Assembly: GCF_002008345.1 (NCBI RefSeq)
Contig: NZ_MRAE01000001.1
Coordinates: forward strand, 1 to 64,000
Direction: 5' to 3'
DNA: 64,000 nucleotides
DNA from: Clostridium tepidum
Lineage (GTDB): Bacteria; Bacillota; Clostridia; Clostridiales; Clostridiaceae
The notes under the pieces are model-generated. The model ran no database searches and was not told the DNA's origin. It saw only the letters and a list, made by a program, of their open reading frames with translations. Shown piece by piece: positions 9,288-18,858 of the stretch; positions within the stretch are counted from its first letter, which is position 1, and the number at the start of each line of letters is the position of its first letter. The translations under genes were made by a program, and so were the position numbers.

Positions 9288-10373
9288 TTGATTGAGGTAA
9301 TGGTTCAATTAAAAAATGTTAGTAAAAAATTCTTAGAAAGTGATTCTTTAGCAGTAGATAAAGTTTCTCTAAATATAAAAAAAGGAGAATTTTTGACTAT
9401 TTTAGGTCCAAGTGGATGTGGTAAAACAACAACATTAAGGATGATAGCAGGTTTTGAAGAACAAAGTGATGGATCAATTTTTATAGATGGTGAAGAGGTT
9501 TCAAAAGTACCTGCATATAAAAGATGCGTTAACACCGTATTCCAAAGTTATGCATTATTTCCACATATGAATATTTTTGAAAATGTGGCTTTTGGGTTAA
9601 AAGTTAAAAATGTACCAGAAAGTCAAATTAAAGAAAGAGTAAAAGAAATGTTGAAAATGGTTCAACTTGAAGGGTATGATAATAGAATGCCAAGTGAACT
9701 TTCTGGTGGTCAAAAGCAAAGAGTAGCTATAGCAAGGGCTGTTATAAATAATCCTAAGGTACTTTTATTAGATGAGCCTTTGGGAGCATTAGATTTAAAA
9801 CTTAGAAAACAAATGCAATTAGAACTAAAACAACTTCAAAGAAAGTTAGGAATAACTTTTATTTATGTAACTCATGACCAAGAAGAGGCATTAACTATGT
9901 CAGATAGGATTGTAGTTATGAATAAAGGTGTTATAGAACATGTTGGAACTCCAGCAGATATATATGAAAGACCAAAAACTAAGTTTGTAGCAAACTTTAT
10001 TGGAGAAACTAATTTGTTTGAAGGGAAGATTTTAGAGAAGAATAATAATAAATATTTATTAGATGAAGATGATGGAGAGGAAATATTAATAACTGGATCT
10101 CCTACATCTATGACACAAGAAGTATGCCTTGCTATTAGACCAGAGAGAATTAAACTTTCAAATAGTGTGGATAATGGAATGGTAGGAATAAAGGTAAATA
10201 TTAAAGAAAGAATTTATAACGGATCTGTAATTAAAACCGTTGTTGTTACTAAAAATGGTAGGGAATTTGTGGTATCAGAACCTATAAGTGACGTATATAC
10301 TCCACATAATTCTGATGATAAACGATACTTGTTTGCCACATGGAATCCTAAACATGCAGTGGTGATGCAATAA
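9288..10373 (+). CDS. potA: Spermidine/putrescine ABC transporter ATPase PotA
   Basis: ATPase of the polyamine importer. Walker [11 protein letters not shown] is at about 40-48, Q-loop near 85, signature LSGGQKQR near 138, Walker [13 protein letters not shown] near 158 and H-loop THD near 195. The C-terminal part (about 240-361) is a TOBE regulatory domain, giving the normal PotA length. Start TTG 9288 follows AGAGGTGAT (9275-9282); the in-frame GTG at 9279 lies within that site. The stop overlaps the potB ATG by one base. First gene of potA-potB-potCD. Confidence 0.95.
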   Translation: MIEVMVQLKNVSKKFLESDSLAVDKVSLNIKKGEFLTILGPSGCGKTTTLRMIAGFEEQSDGSIFIDGEEVSKVPAYKRCVNTVFQSYALFPHMNIFENVAFGLKVKNVPESQIKERVKEMLKMVQLEGYDNRMPSELSGGQKQRVAIARAVINNPKVLLLDEPLGALDLKLRKQMQLELKQLQRKLGITFIYVTHDQEEALTMSDRIVVMNKGVIEHVGTPADIYERPKTKFVANFIGETNLFEGKILEKNNNKYLLDEDDGEEILITGSPTSMTQEVCLAIRPERIKLSNSVDNGMVGIKVNIKERIYNGSVIKTVVVTKNGREFVVSEPISDVYTPHNSDDKRYLFATWNPKHAVVMQ

Positions 10374-11332
10374 TGTGGGGGAAATTTAGCAATGCTTTTT
10401 CAAATATTTTTAAAAAGCAATTGCATGACAAAAACAAAGATATTAATTTAAGAGAAGGCAAAGAAGGAATAAAGTTTAAGTTAAAAAAATCCTCCCCTAT
10501 ATTTAAGACAGTGGGGCCCGTTGCCCTGTGGCTTATTACATTTTTTGTTGTTCCTTTACTTCTTGTATTAGTAGTCAGCTTTTTATCAAGAGGTGAATAT
10601 GGGGATATAAGGTTACCTTTTACATTAAAAAATTATAAAAGACTTATGGATCCTATGTACGGGGAAATTTTAATTAAGACTTTAATAATTTCTATTAGTA
10701 CTACTTTAGGGTGTTTGATTATAGGTTATCCTTTTGCATATTTCATTGGGAGAGCAGATAAAAAATATAGAGGATTATTATTATTATTAGTTATATTACC
10801 TTTTTGGACTAATTCTTTAGTCCGAACTTATGCATGGATAATACTTTTAAAAACGGAGGGAGTAATTAACACGTATCTTATGAAGTTTGGTTTAATTCAC
10901 TCTCCATTACAAATGCTTTATACAGATGGTGCCGTATTTATAGGAATGCTTTATATAATGTTACCTTTTATGGTGCTACCTATTTATACATCTATAGAAA
11001 AATTAGACATGAGTTATATAGAAGCTGCTAATGATCTTGGAGCATCACCTTATAAGACCTTTAAAGAAATAACATTACCTTTAACTCTACCGGGGATTAT
11101 AGCTGGATGTATGCTAGTATTTATACCAACATTAGGTTATTTCTTTATATCTGACTTAATGGGTGGAAGCAAAACTATGTTAATCTCAAATCTAATTAAA
11201 AACCAATTTTTAACCTCTAGAGATTGGCCTTTTGGTTCAGCTATAGCAGTAATATTAATTATTTTAATGCTTATAGCTATAGGTTTTTATTTTAAAGGAA
11301 ATAAGGCAAAAGGTACTGAGGAGGTTAACTAA
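10373..11332 (+). CDS. potB: Spermidine/putrescine ABC transporter permease PotB
   Basis: 319-residue inner-membrane permease. After a longer than usual cytoplasmic N-terminus (about 45 residues, charged) come six hydrophobic helices. The EAA loop (EAANDLGASPYKTFKEITLP) at about 222-241 contacts PotA. Translation is coupled to potA by a one-base overlap, and potCD starts two bases after the stop. Its partner is the PotC half of the next gene. Confidence 0.94.
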   Translation: MWGKFSNAFSNIFKKQLHDKNKDINLREGKEGIKFKLKKSSPIFKTVGPVALWLITFFVVPLLLVLVVSFLSRGEYGDIRLPFTLKNYKRLMDPMYGEILIKTLIISISTTLGCLIIGYPFAYFIGRADKKYRGLLLLLVILPFWTNSLVRTYAWIILLKTEGVINTYLMKFGLIHSPLQMLYTDGAVFIGMLYIMLPFMVLPIYTSIEKLDMSYIEAANDLGASPYKTFKEITLPLTLPGIIAGCMLVFIPTLGYFFISDLMGGSKTMLISNLIKNQFLTSRDWPFGSAIAVILIILMLIAIGFYFKGNKAKGTEEVN

Positions 11333-11334
11333 AG

Positions 11335-13176
11335 ATGAAAAAGAATAAAAGTTTATTAAGTAAAATATATGCAATTTTAGTATATGCTTTTTTATATCTA
11401 CCAATCCTTGTTTTGGTGGCATTCTCCTTTAATAAATCTAAACTGAATGCTACTTTTACAGGCTTTACATTAGATTGGTATAAAAGGTTAATAAATAATA
11501 CTCAGATATTAGAAGCTTTAAAAAATAGTTTAATAATAGCTTTTGTAAGTACGTTTTTTGCAGTGATTATAGGAACTTTGGCTGCCATAGGAATGTATAG
11601 ATATAAGTTTAAAGGGAAAAAAGCTATTGAGGGACTTCTTTATATTCCAGTAGTTATTCCGGAAATTGTTATGGGAATATCCATGCTAGCATTTTTCTCA
11701 TCACTTAATTTGCCAGCAGGGCTTATAACTTTAATACTTGCTCATATAACCTTTTGTATTTCTTACGTTATTATAGTAGTTAGAGCTAGATTAGATGGGT
11801 TTGACGCTGCACTAGAGGAGGCTGCTCAAGATTTAGGTGCTACGCCTTGGCAAACTTTAACCAAGGTTACATTACCTGTAATATCACCAGGAATTATATC
11901 AGGAGCATTGCTTGCATTTACACTTTCCTTAGATGATGTTATTATAAGCTTTTTTGCAGCAGGACCAGATAGCAATACATTACCACTTAAAATATTTTCT
12001 ATGGTTAAGTTTGGGGTAACTCCTGAAATAAATGCATTATCTACTGTAATGATGGTATTTACTTTAAGTGTGGTGGCTATAGCTGAGGGCATAAGAAGAA
12101 ATATGCTTAAAAATAAAAAAGTAAAAAAAGCATTATCTTTTGTAGTTATACTGTTAATGACTACTGGAATTGGTTTTACTATTTTTGGGCACACAACTAA
12201 GACAGAAAAGCAAGTGCTGAATATATTCAATTGGTCAGAATTTCTACCACAGTCTGTTATTGAACAGTTTGAAAAGGAATATAATGTAAAGGTAAATTAT
12301 TCTACTTTTTCATCTAATGAAGAAATGCTTGCAAAATTAATGGGCGGAAATGTTCCATATGATTTAGTGGTTACTAGTGATTATGCTATTGAAATAATGA
12401 CTAAACAACAATTAATTCAACCAATAGACAAAAATAATGTACCAAACTTAGCTAATATAGATAAAAATGTACTTAATTTATCTTTTGATCCCCAAAATAC
12501 TTATAGCTTACCTTATATGTGGGGAGGCAATAATATAGTAATAGATAAGACTAAAGTTACTAAAAAGATTACTTCTTTTGCTGACCTATGGGATAGCCAA
12601 TTTAAAAATTCTATGGTAATTTTGGATGATCCAAGGGTTATGATAGGATTGGCGTTACAAAAGAACGGGTACTCTATAAATACTAAAAATCCAAAAGAAC
12701 TTCAAAAGGCTAAAGAGGATTTAATAAAATTAATGCCAAATGTAAAAGCTTTTGATAGTGAATCTCCAAAAACTTTACTTATAAATGGAGAAGCTTCTAT
12801 AGGATATGTATGGGGAACGGAAGCATATCTTGCTAAACTTGAAAATCCTAATTTAGAAGTAGTTTTAACAAAAGAAGGAGTAATTCCTCAGTATGATAAC
12901 TTCGTAATACCTAAAAAAGCTAAAAATAAGAAATTGGCAGAGGAATTTATAAACTTCATATACAAACCTGAAATAAGTGCACAAGTATCAGAAGAATTTC
13001 CTTATGCAAATCCAAATAAGGCAGCATATCCTTTAATAGATAAGGATAAGCTAAATGATATAGCAGTTTATCCACCAAGAGAAGCAGTAGAAGGAAATGA
13101 GCTTATTAAGGATGTAGGTGAAACTACAAAATTATATGATGATATATGGACTGAAATTAAAAATAGTAAAAAGTAA
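11335..13176 (+). CDS. potCD: PotC-PotD fusion: polyamine permease joined to substrate-binding protein
   Basis: One 613-residue chain. Residues about 1-262 are PotC, with six membrane helices and the EAA loop EEAAQDLGATPWQTLTKVTL at about 162-181. A further hydrophobic helix at about 265-285 replaces the lipoprotein or signal peptide. Residues about 293-613 are PotD, starting at VLNIFNWSEFLP and including the polyamine-binding fold (YMWGGNNIVID, ASIGYVWG). The fusion ties the receptor to the translocator. Such fusions are known in some Firmicutes. ATG 11335 follows GAGGAGG. The gene is followed by a terminator at 13257-13287. Confidence 0.95.
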   Translation: MKKNKSLLSKIYAILVYAFLYLPILVLVAFSFNKSKLNATFTGFTLDWYKRLINNTQILEALKNSLIIAFVSTFFAVIIGTLAAIGMYRYKFKGKKAIEGLLYIPVVIPEIVMGISMLAFFSSLNLPAGLITLILAHITFCISYVIIVVRARLDGFDAALEEAAQDLGATPWQTLTKVTLPVISPGIISGALLAFTLSLDDVIISFFAAGPDSNTLPLKIFSMVKFGVTPEINALSTVMMVFTLSVVAIAEGIRRNMLKNKKVKKALSFVVILLMTTGIGFTIFGHTTKTEKQVLNIFNWSEFLPQSVIEQFEKEYNVKVNYSTFSSNEEMLAKLMGGNVPYDLVVTSDYAIEIMTKQQLIQPIDKNNVPNLANIDKNVLNLSFDPQNTYSLPYMWGGNNIVIDKTKVTKKITSFADLWDSQFKNSMVILDDPRVMIGLALQKNGYSINTKNPKELQKAKEDLIKLMPNVKAFDSESPKTLLINGEASIGYVWGTEAYLAKLENPNLEVVLTKEGVIPQYDNFVIPKKAKNKKLAEEFINFIYKPEISAQVSEEFPYANPNKAAYPLIDKDKLNDIAVYPPREAVEGNELIKDVGETTKLYDDIWTEIKNSKK

Positions 13177-13256
13177 AAGTTATTTTTATATTAGCTTTAC
13201 GTTAAATATTATTGCTGATTTTTAAAATTATAAAAATAAAATTTAGTTCATTTATA

Positions 13257-13287
13257 AAACCAAAGAGGTATTTAATCTCTTTGGTTT
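13257..13287 (+). terminator. Terminator of the pot operon
   Basis: AAACCAAAGAG ... CTCTTTGGTTTTT hairpin with a short loop and T-tract, 80 bases after the potCD stop. Confidence 0.85.
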
Positions 13288-13440
13288 TTATTTTAAATTA
13301 TAAAAAATGCAATTTTATAAAGTAACTTATTTATTATTGTGTTTGATAGTAGATATCTATCAATTGAATTGATAATATTTTGGAAAAAACAATCTTAAGT
13401 TATTTGGTTAAATTATCCTTAAATGATTTCATTTAAATAA

Positions 13441-14316
13441 TTATATTTTAAAGCTTTTAAAGGTTTTGTAAAAGTCTTTAGGAGATATACCATAAGCTTT
13501 TTTAAAAGCACGTATAAAGTTTGAATAATCCCCAAAGCCACAGTTTTTACACACTTCTGTAATTTTATAGCCTTTTATTATAAGGGATTTAGAAAAGGCT
13601 AAACGTTTTTGTTGTATATATTTATGAAGAGTATATCCTGTTTGATTTTTAAATTTATGCATAAGATAATATTTATTTATGAAAAATTTAGATGATAAAG
13701 TATCTATAGATAAGTCATTTTGAAGATTTTCTTTTATATAATTTATAATTTCTTCTATTTGACTATCATATTCTATATCACCTTTTTCTATGTGATTTGT
13801 ATTGTTCATAAATAATCTATTTAGATATACCATTAGCTGAATGAATAAAGAGTTTTTTAATAATATATTTCCAAAGTCAGTATCTTTTATAGCAGATTCA
13901 AGTGAAAATAAAGTATGTTTTATTAAAGATATATTATGCTGTTCCATACGGAAAAGATTAATTTTGTGTTTGGAGGATAATTGAAAGCAGGTAAGCAAGT
14001 TGCTATTATTTTTATTATGCATTTCTAAAAAATTTGAATTAACCCATATTATTATTCTTTCGTAGGGTTCATTATTATTTATTATAACTTTATGTAAATC
14101 GTTACTGCTTACAAAAAGTATATCCCAAGGCCTAAGTTTATAAGCTTTTCCTTCTATAAGATAACTAACATTTCCAGATATAAAGACAATTATCTTATTA
14201 AAGTCATGATAATGAAGTTCAAATTCCATATCTTTTTTATCTTTTAAATGAAAAAATTTAAAATCTTCTTCTAAATATCCTCTTTTTATGCTTGTTGGGA
14301 AGCTTTTTTTATCCAT
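13441..14316 (-). CDS. AraC-family transcriptional regulator with cupin sensor
   Basis: 291 residues. The N-terminal cupin-like domain (about 20-110) includes FELHYHDFNKIIVFISGN and RPWDILFVSSNDLHKV, a likely small-molecule pocket. The C-terminal AraC DNA-binding domain (about 190-288) has two helix-turn-helix units and the signature CGFGDYSNFIRAFKKAYG-SP. Start ATG 14316 follows AGGGTGAT on the minus strand. It is divergent from the symporter gene at 14643, so it may control that gene, but this is only positional inference. Confidence 0.9.
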   Translation of the reverse strand: MDKKSFPTSIKRGYLEEDFKFFHLKDKKDMEFELHYHDFNKIIVFISGNVSYLIEGKAYKLRPWDILFVSSNDLHKVIINNNEPYERIIIWVNSNFLEMHNKNNSNLLTCFQLSSKHKINLFRMEQHNISLIKHTLFSLESAIKDTDFGNILLKNSLFIQLMVYLNRLFMNNTNHIEKGDIEYDSQIEEIINYIKENLQNDLSIDTLSSKFFINKYYLMHKFKNQTGYTLHKYIQQKRLAFSKSLIIKGYKITEVCKNCGFGDYSNFIRAFKKAYGISPKDFYKTFKSFKI

Positions 14317-14642
14317 TATTATCACCCTTTTAGAAATTTATATATTTATTATAGCATTTTTTGCAATACTAATAGCAGTTTTAACAATAAAAATAGTAAA
14401 AGATATGTATATAATATAATTATATATGAAAATGAGTTATGTAATTTTTTCAAAGAATTATATTTAAAATTTAGGGGTATTTTAAATATAAGTAAAATTT
14501 TATAATAAATCAATGATTTTTTATTATTTAATTTATTATGTGTAATTAAAAGTTATGTGTAAACATGGCAAAATCATCAAAAAACTTTTCTTGATTTTTA
14601 TTATAGGAATTAAAAGTTATGTGTAAGCGTGGAGGAGATAGA
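14317..14642. other. Divergent regulatory region
   Basis: Promoter region between the AraC regulator and the symporter. A direct repeat TTAAAAGTTATGTGTAA occurs near 14547-14563 and 14609-14625, 62 bases apart, just before the symporter ribosome-binding site. Paired copies like this could be activator sites. No riboswitch is recognised. Confidence 0.4.
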
Positions 14643-15893
14643 ATGAATTTATGGGAAAATTATAAATGGTCTATAATACTACTTCTTTCTGTAGTTGCAG
14701 GGGGAATAGTTGGATTAATTATAGGTCCAAGAGCTGTAGCAGTTGAACCTTTAGGTAATTTATTTTTAAATTTAATGTTCACAGCAATTGTACCTTTAGT
14801 ATTTTTTAGTGTTTCTTCAGCCATTGCTAATATGGCTAACATGAAAAGATTAGGAAAAATTTTATTAAGTGTATTCATAGTATTTACTTTTACTGCTTTA
14901 ATTGCAGCTGTAATTGGAGTTATAGGGGCTTTAACAATAAATACTACAAGTGGAGTAGATCCTTCAACTATGCAAAAGATAATGGCAAATACAGTTAATG
15001 AAGTTCAAAATAAAGAAAAGGTAAGTATGCTACAACAGATTGTAAATACAGTTACAGTATCAGATTTTGCATTATTATTCTCTAGAAAAAATATGCTACA
15101 AATTATTATATTTTCAATAATTTTTGGTATTTCTACAGCTATGGTAGGAGAGAAGGGAAAACCTATTGCTAAATTTTTAGATGCTGGTTCAACTGTAATG
15201 ATAAAGATGATAGATATAATTATGTACACAGCACCAATAGGACTTGGTTGTTATTTTGCTTCAGTAATAGGACAACTTGGACCTCAAATACTAGAAGGAT
15301 ATGTGAGAGTATTTATATTATATCTAGTACTTACTTTAGTATATTATTTTATTATGTTTACTGTATATGCTTATATGGCAGCAGGAAAAGCGGGAATAAA
15401 ATTATTTTGGAAAAATGCATTAGCACCTTCAATAACATCCATTGCTACATGTTCTAGCGCAGCATCTATTCCTGTCAATTTAGAAAGCGCAAAGAATATG
15501 GGAGTACCTAAAGATATTAGGGAAACAGTTATACCATTAGGAGCAAATACTCATAAAGATGGTTCAGTTATAGGTGGAGTTTTAAAAATAACTTTTTTAC
15601 TTGGATTATTTGGACATGATATGACTAGTTTTAAAGCAATAATTACAATAATTATAGTATCCTACTTGATAGGAGCAGTTATGGGAGCTATTCCAGGTGG
15701 AGGACTTATAGGTGCTATGCTAATCATAAGTATATATGGTTTTGCACCTGAAGTTTTAGGAATAGTAGCAGTTATAAGTACTATAATAGATGCTCCAGCA
15801 ACATTGTTAAATTCTACAGGAAATACGGTATGTGCTATGATGATAACAAGACTTGTAGAAGGAAAAGATTGGGTTAAAAGGATTACTGCATAA
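14643..15893 (+). CDS. Dicarboxylate/amino acid:cation symporter (DAACS family)
   Basis: 416-residue secondary transporter of the GltP/DctA/SstT type that takes up glutamate, C4-dicarboxylates or serine/threonine with Na+ or H+. Eight or so hydrophobic segments are visible. The serine-rich re-entrant loop (TSIATCSSAASIPVNLE) is at about 272-288 and a Gly-rich loop (GAIPGGGLIGAML) follows later. The substrate residue code cannot be read with certainty. Start ATG 14643 has GGAGGA at 14631-14636; an upstream in-frame GTG at 14619 is less likely. Confidence 0.9.
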   Translation: MNLWENYKWSIILLLSVVAGGIVGLIIGPRAVAVEPLGNLFLNLMFTAIVPLVFFSVSSAIANMANMKRLGKILLSVFIVFTFTALIAAVIGVIGALTINTTSGVDPSTMQKIMANTVNEVQNKEKVSMLQQIVNTVTVSDFALLFSRKNMLQIIIFSIIFGISTAMVGEKGKPIAKFLDAGSTVMIKMIDIIMYTAPIGLGCYFASVIGQLGPQILEGYVRVFILYLVLTLVYYFIMFTVYAYMAAGKAGIKLFWKNALAPSITSIATCSSAASIPVNLESAKNMGVPKDIRETVIPLGANTHKDGSVIGGVLKITFLLGLFGHDMTSFKAIITIIIVSYLIGAVMGAIPGGGLIGAMLIISIYGFAPEVLGIVAVISTIIDAPATLLNSTGNTVCAMMITRLVEGKDWVKRITA

Positions 15894-16799
15894 AGATTTT
15901 TTGCAATTTTGATTGCATTGTTATTAGGTAAGAAAAGTTAAGAGGGTTACTGAATAAAGATTTTTAAGGGATGAATATTAAAAGAAAAATAGGAATGATC
16001 ATTTTTATTTAAAATTGAATTTGATTTACAAAAAGTTTTAAAAAAATTTACTTTAATAAATATAGCTTAGGCTGTTGATAAATAAATATATTTTATCAAC
16101 AGCCATTTTTAATTATGTACACATATTTTCATAAATATACATTTTATATATTTCTAGGTTAATTATATAATAATTATTAGCGTAAAATTATTTTTGTTTT
16201 AAAATTATGCATTATATAAAAATCAAAGGTAATTTTTATGATATAATAAAATTTAAATTATATAGGGATGGTTTTGTTTTTAGATTAAATTTAGTTAAAA
16301 CTTAAAAATAATTATTTTTTTAATTTTAAATATGATGTTGATTATATAACATATTGCAGTGACATTAAATATATTACATAATGAGTATTAAAATTTAATT
16401 CCTTTTAAGAATTAAATTTTACTGTGGTGTATAAAAATTATGATGTATAAAAATTATTTCAATTAATAATTCTTATTAATTATGTATATATTTAAATGCA
16501 TAATTTAATAATTTTTGTTTTTTGTAAAAAAGGTTTACATTATGTTGCGGGGTTATATAGGAAAATATAATAACGGATTGGAAAATATATAAAATTTGAT
16601 TTGTTAATTTTAAAATAAATGTATTAAAAATTTATTTTTATTTATATACTTTTTAGCCTTATATTCAAAAAAACTACAAATGATGAAAATTTTTTTCGAT
16701 TTGTCCGGGTTAAATGCTATGTCATCACCTTTTTTATTAGATTCTAGGATTTGCTTGTCCATAAATACTAAAAAACTAATAAAAGGGAGGACATTAAAT
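15894..16799. other. Long AT-rich intergenic region
   Basis: Contains the symporter terminator (16070-16104) and a second, imperfect stretch after it. From about 16110 to 16799 I see no gene. The frame of the next gene stays open back to 16680 but has no ribosome-binding site there. A minus-strand ORF at 16610-16807 is not supported. The promoter of the LytTR gene presumably lies near 16530-16580 but is not clear. Confidence 0.5.
16070..16104 (+). terminator. Terminator after the symporter gene
   Basis: GGCTGTTGATAAA ... TTTATCAACAGCC hairpin with a nine-base loop followed by ATTTTTA. Confidence 0.85.
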
Positions 16800-17501
16800 A
16801 TGCGCATAGGAATCTGTGGAAATGATGTTGAACAAAGAAATTATTTAAAAAATTATCTAATAAAAATTATTAGAGAAGCGAAATTAAAGTGCGAATTATT
16901 TGAATTTAATTGTGGAGAAGAACTTCTTCAAAATTATAAAAAAATGAATATTATGTTTTTAGATATAAATATGGGAAAAATAAATGGTATAGAAATAGCT
17001 AAAAAAATAAGAAAGTTTGATTCAGTAGTAGAAATAATATTTGTAACCAATCTTGTTAATTATATTCATGAAGCCTATGAGGTAAGAGCATATAGATATT
17101 TGCTTAGGCCTATAAATTATGAAGTCTTAAAATATGTTACATTAAATTGTATTAAGTGTATTGAAGCACGAAAAAATTTAGTTATTAAATATAAAGGTGA
17201 AATTATAATTTTAAACATAGATGATATTATGTATATAGAAGTTATGCAAAAGATGTTAACAATACACACTAAAGATAAAGATTATACATTTAAAATGACT
17301 TTATCAAAATTTGAAAAAGAATTATCTCAACATGATTTCTTTAGATGTCACAAAAGTTTTTTAGTTAATCTTAATAAAGTAAAAGAGTTTAAAGACAACA
17401 TAATAAATGTTAATGATACCTATATACCCATAAGTAAGTATAGATCCAAAGAATTTAGACACAAATTAACAAAAAAATTAAAAAATTCAATATGGCTTTA
17501 A
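16800..17501 (+). CDS. LytTR-family response regulator (AgrA/VirR type), orphan
   Basis: 233 residues. The receiver domain (about 1-120) has the phospho-acceptor Asp in MFLDINMG, and Thr/Ser and Lys-type switch residues are partly altered (FVTNLV, LLRPI in place of KP). The C-terminal LytTR DNA-binding domain (about 130-230) includes IMYIEVMQKMLTIHT and FFRCHKSFLVNLNKV. Such regulators control bacteriocin and quorum genes. Start ATG 16800 follows GGGAGG (16785-16790). No histidine kinase gene is adjacent. The next genes downstream, 0.8 kb away, are the Cys-rich peptide array, which it may regulate. Confidence 0.88.
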   Translation: MRIGICGNDVEQRNYLKNYLIKIIREAKLKCELFEFNCGEELLQNYKKMNIMFLDINMGKINGIEIAKKIRKFDSVVEIIFVTNLVNYIHEAYEVRAYRYLLRPINYEVLKYVTLNCIKCIEARKNLVIKYKGEIIILNIDDIMYIEVMQKMLTIHTKDKDYTFKMTLSKFEKELSQHDFFRCHKSFLVNLNKVKEFKDNIINVNDTYIPISKYRSKEFRHKLTKKLKNSIWL

Positions 17502-17871
17502 AAAAATTTAATATACCTTTAAAGAAAAGCTATTTATTCTAATACAGATATTATTCATGCCAACTATATTGAAAAAACAATAAAAGGATAGTAGAATTTT
17601 TTTAAAGTTAAATTAAAATACATGGGACAAGCTAATCAAAATAAATTAAAATATATTGCTAAAAACAATATGTTTAGGTGATGGATTGTTAATGTTTTCT
17701 CATACTTTAATAATATTAAATTTAAAAATAAAATATATATAATATTTTATTATCAATAAATAGAATTTATTAAAAAATTACAATGATATTTGTTTTTTAT
17801 TATACTATGTTTGAAAATTGTGTTATTTTGGAATTTTATGCATTTTAATTGGAAATTTATAAAGTAATTCT

Positions 17872-18000
17872 TTGTTTTAGGATAAATTCTTATTCCAACC
17901 AAATTTAAGAAAATAGTATCCAAGGATGCAAATGCTCTTTATTTATACTTTAAAAATTTAAAGGTATTAGGAAAGGCAGGCATCCAATAAACAGAGGTTA
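17872..18000 (+). repeat. Decayed dispersed coding-like element, copy B
   Basis: The opening part (TTCTTATTCCAACCAAATTTAAG) resembles the start of copy C. It is followed by a run that reads DANALYLYFKN, matching the VTALY-x-YF pattern of copies D and E. It is degenerate and carries no initiation signal. Confidence 0.4.
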
Positions 18001-18206
18001 TATCCTATCTACGCTAGAATGAAAAAATAAAAAATTTATATCATTATAACACATTAATTAAATGATTTATAACATTTAATAAAATCAGAAATATAAATTA
18101 ATTAAAGTAATTTTATATAAAACATTAAATGTAAACCAACAAAAGCAGTATATATTCTAATAACAAGTACCATAATTATAAATCCCATATATAATTTAGC
18201 TTTGTT

Positions 18207-18280
18207 CATTATTCTTCTTTTTCCAAGAAGGAGTAATTTTATTAAATTTATTGTGTTTTCTAGCTTTAAGAAGAATAATG
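18207..18280 (+). promoter_or_regulatory. Inverted repeat in the leader of the peptide array
   Basis: Thirteen-base perfect arms (CATTATTCTTCTT / AAGAAGAATAATG) separated by 48 bases, just ahead of the GGGGG ribosome-binding site of peptide 1. No T-tract follows, so it is not a plain terminator. It may be a protein-binding site or an mRNA fold. Confidence 0.4.
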
Positions 18281-18325
18281 TTCATGTAATTTTACAGAAA
18301 GAAAAAGTAAAAAGGGGGTAAAAGT

Positions 18326-18439
18326 GTGAAATTCATAAAAGAGCCTTGCAACAAATTCTACTTAGGATTCTGTGTAGTTTGTGAAAAAAACTGCGATAAT
18401 AGATGTTCAGAACAATGTTTATCTGTAAATCCTAAATAG
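18326..18439 (+). CDS. Clo7bot-type Cys-rich RiPP precursor, peptide 1
   Basis: 37 residues, too short for standard ORF calling. The leader starts MKFIKEPCNKFYLG. The core has cysteines at 16, 19, 23, 27 and 31, and one extra Cys at 8 sits in the leader. The start is GTG at 18326 with GGGGG at 18314-18318. The shared MK(F/Y)I(I/K)K start and the C-x2-C-x3-C-x3-C-x3-C ladder link it to the six following genes. I recall such seven-gene sets in C. botulinum beside a radical SAM/SPASM enzyme; no search was made. Confidence 0.88.
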   Translation: MKFIKEPCNKFYLGFCVVCEKNCDNRCSEQCLSVNPK

Positions 18440-18474
18440 GAAATTTAAGAAATAATTAAAGAGGGGGAGAATAA

Positions 18475-18606
18475 ATGAAATTTATAAAAGAACCATCCTC
18501 AAAATTTGTATTAGGGTTCTGTAATGCATGTAAAGAAAATTGTCATAATGATTGTGTTACTCAATCAGGATGCGGATACTGTGCAGGATACAATGAAGGA
18601 AAGTAG
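18475..18606 (+). CDS. Clo7bot-type Cys-rich RiPP precursor, peptide 2
   Basis: 43 residues. The leader MKFIKEPSSKFVLGF is nearly identical to peptide 1. Cysteines are at 16, 19, 23, 27, 33 and 36, and the tail is longer and Gly-rich (GCGYCAGYNEGK). ATG 18475 follows GAGGGGGAG, 35 bases after peptide 1, so the two are surely co-transcribed. It has the same C-x2-C-x3-C-x3-C core as peptides 1 and 4, which form a subgroup. Confidence 0.9.
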   Translation: MKFIKEPSSKFVLGFCNACKENCHNDCVTQSGCGYCAGYNEGK

Positions 18607-18626
18607 AAATTAAATAACAAATTATT

Positions 18627-18822
18627 CCTAGGTCTACTTATACTAAGGTTCTTAATTTGTTTAAGTTTGTAATAAATACAATTAAGAATAATAATTAAAT
18701 CGTTTAAGGTAATAAGATTTGATGCAAATTCTACTACAGCTTCGTAAATTCCTCTAGAATGTTTTATATATGAAACTAATTATCTTTTATGTATTTAATA
18801 TATTAGTATAGATAGACCTAGG
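18627..18822. repeat. 196-bp element with inverted ends inside the peptide array
   Basis: The ends CCTAGGTCTACTTATACTA (18627-18645) and TAGTATAGATAGACCTAGG (18804-18822) are inverted with 17 of 19 matches. The interior is noncoding and holds a smaller inverted pair (TTCTTAATT ... AATTAAGAA). It separates peptides 2 and 3 and widens an otherwise 35-base gap to 252 bases. It looks like a MITE-type insertion or a long-range RNA stem. Confidence 0.55.
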
Positions 18823-18858
18823 GTAAAAATTATAATAATAAGTTGGGGTATAAAAATT

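Larger units (their letters stand above)
17502..18325. other. Leader region of the peptide array
   Basis: 824 bp without a convincing gene. It contains a decayed dispersed element (17872-18000) and an inverted pair, CATTATTCTTCTT at 18207-18219 and AAGAAGAATAATG at 18268-18280, ending 46 bases before the first peptide start. A 35-codon minus-strand ORF around 18125-18210 looks like a membrane peptide but has no good ribosome-binding site. Confidence 0.5.

Noticed and set aside
16680-16799. In-frame upstream extension of the LytTR regulator
   Set aside because: The clear GGGAGG and ATG at 16800 start the receiver domain directly; the extension adds 40 unrelated residues.
16610-16807. Minus-strand ORF of 65 codons overlapping the LytTR start region
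   Set aside because: No ribosome-binding site. It overlaps the start of a well supported gene, and the composition gives no family match.
18125-18210. Minus-strand 35-codon hydrophobic ORF (starts MNKAKLYMGF)
   Set aside because: No convincing ribosome-binding site, and the region overlaps an inverted repeat; chance in AT-rich DNA is likely.
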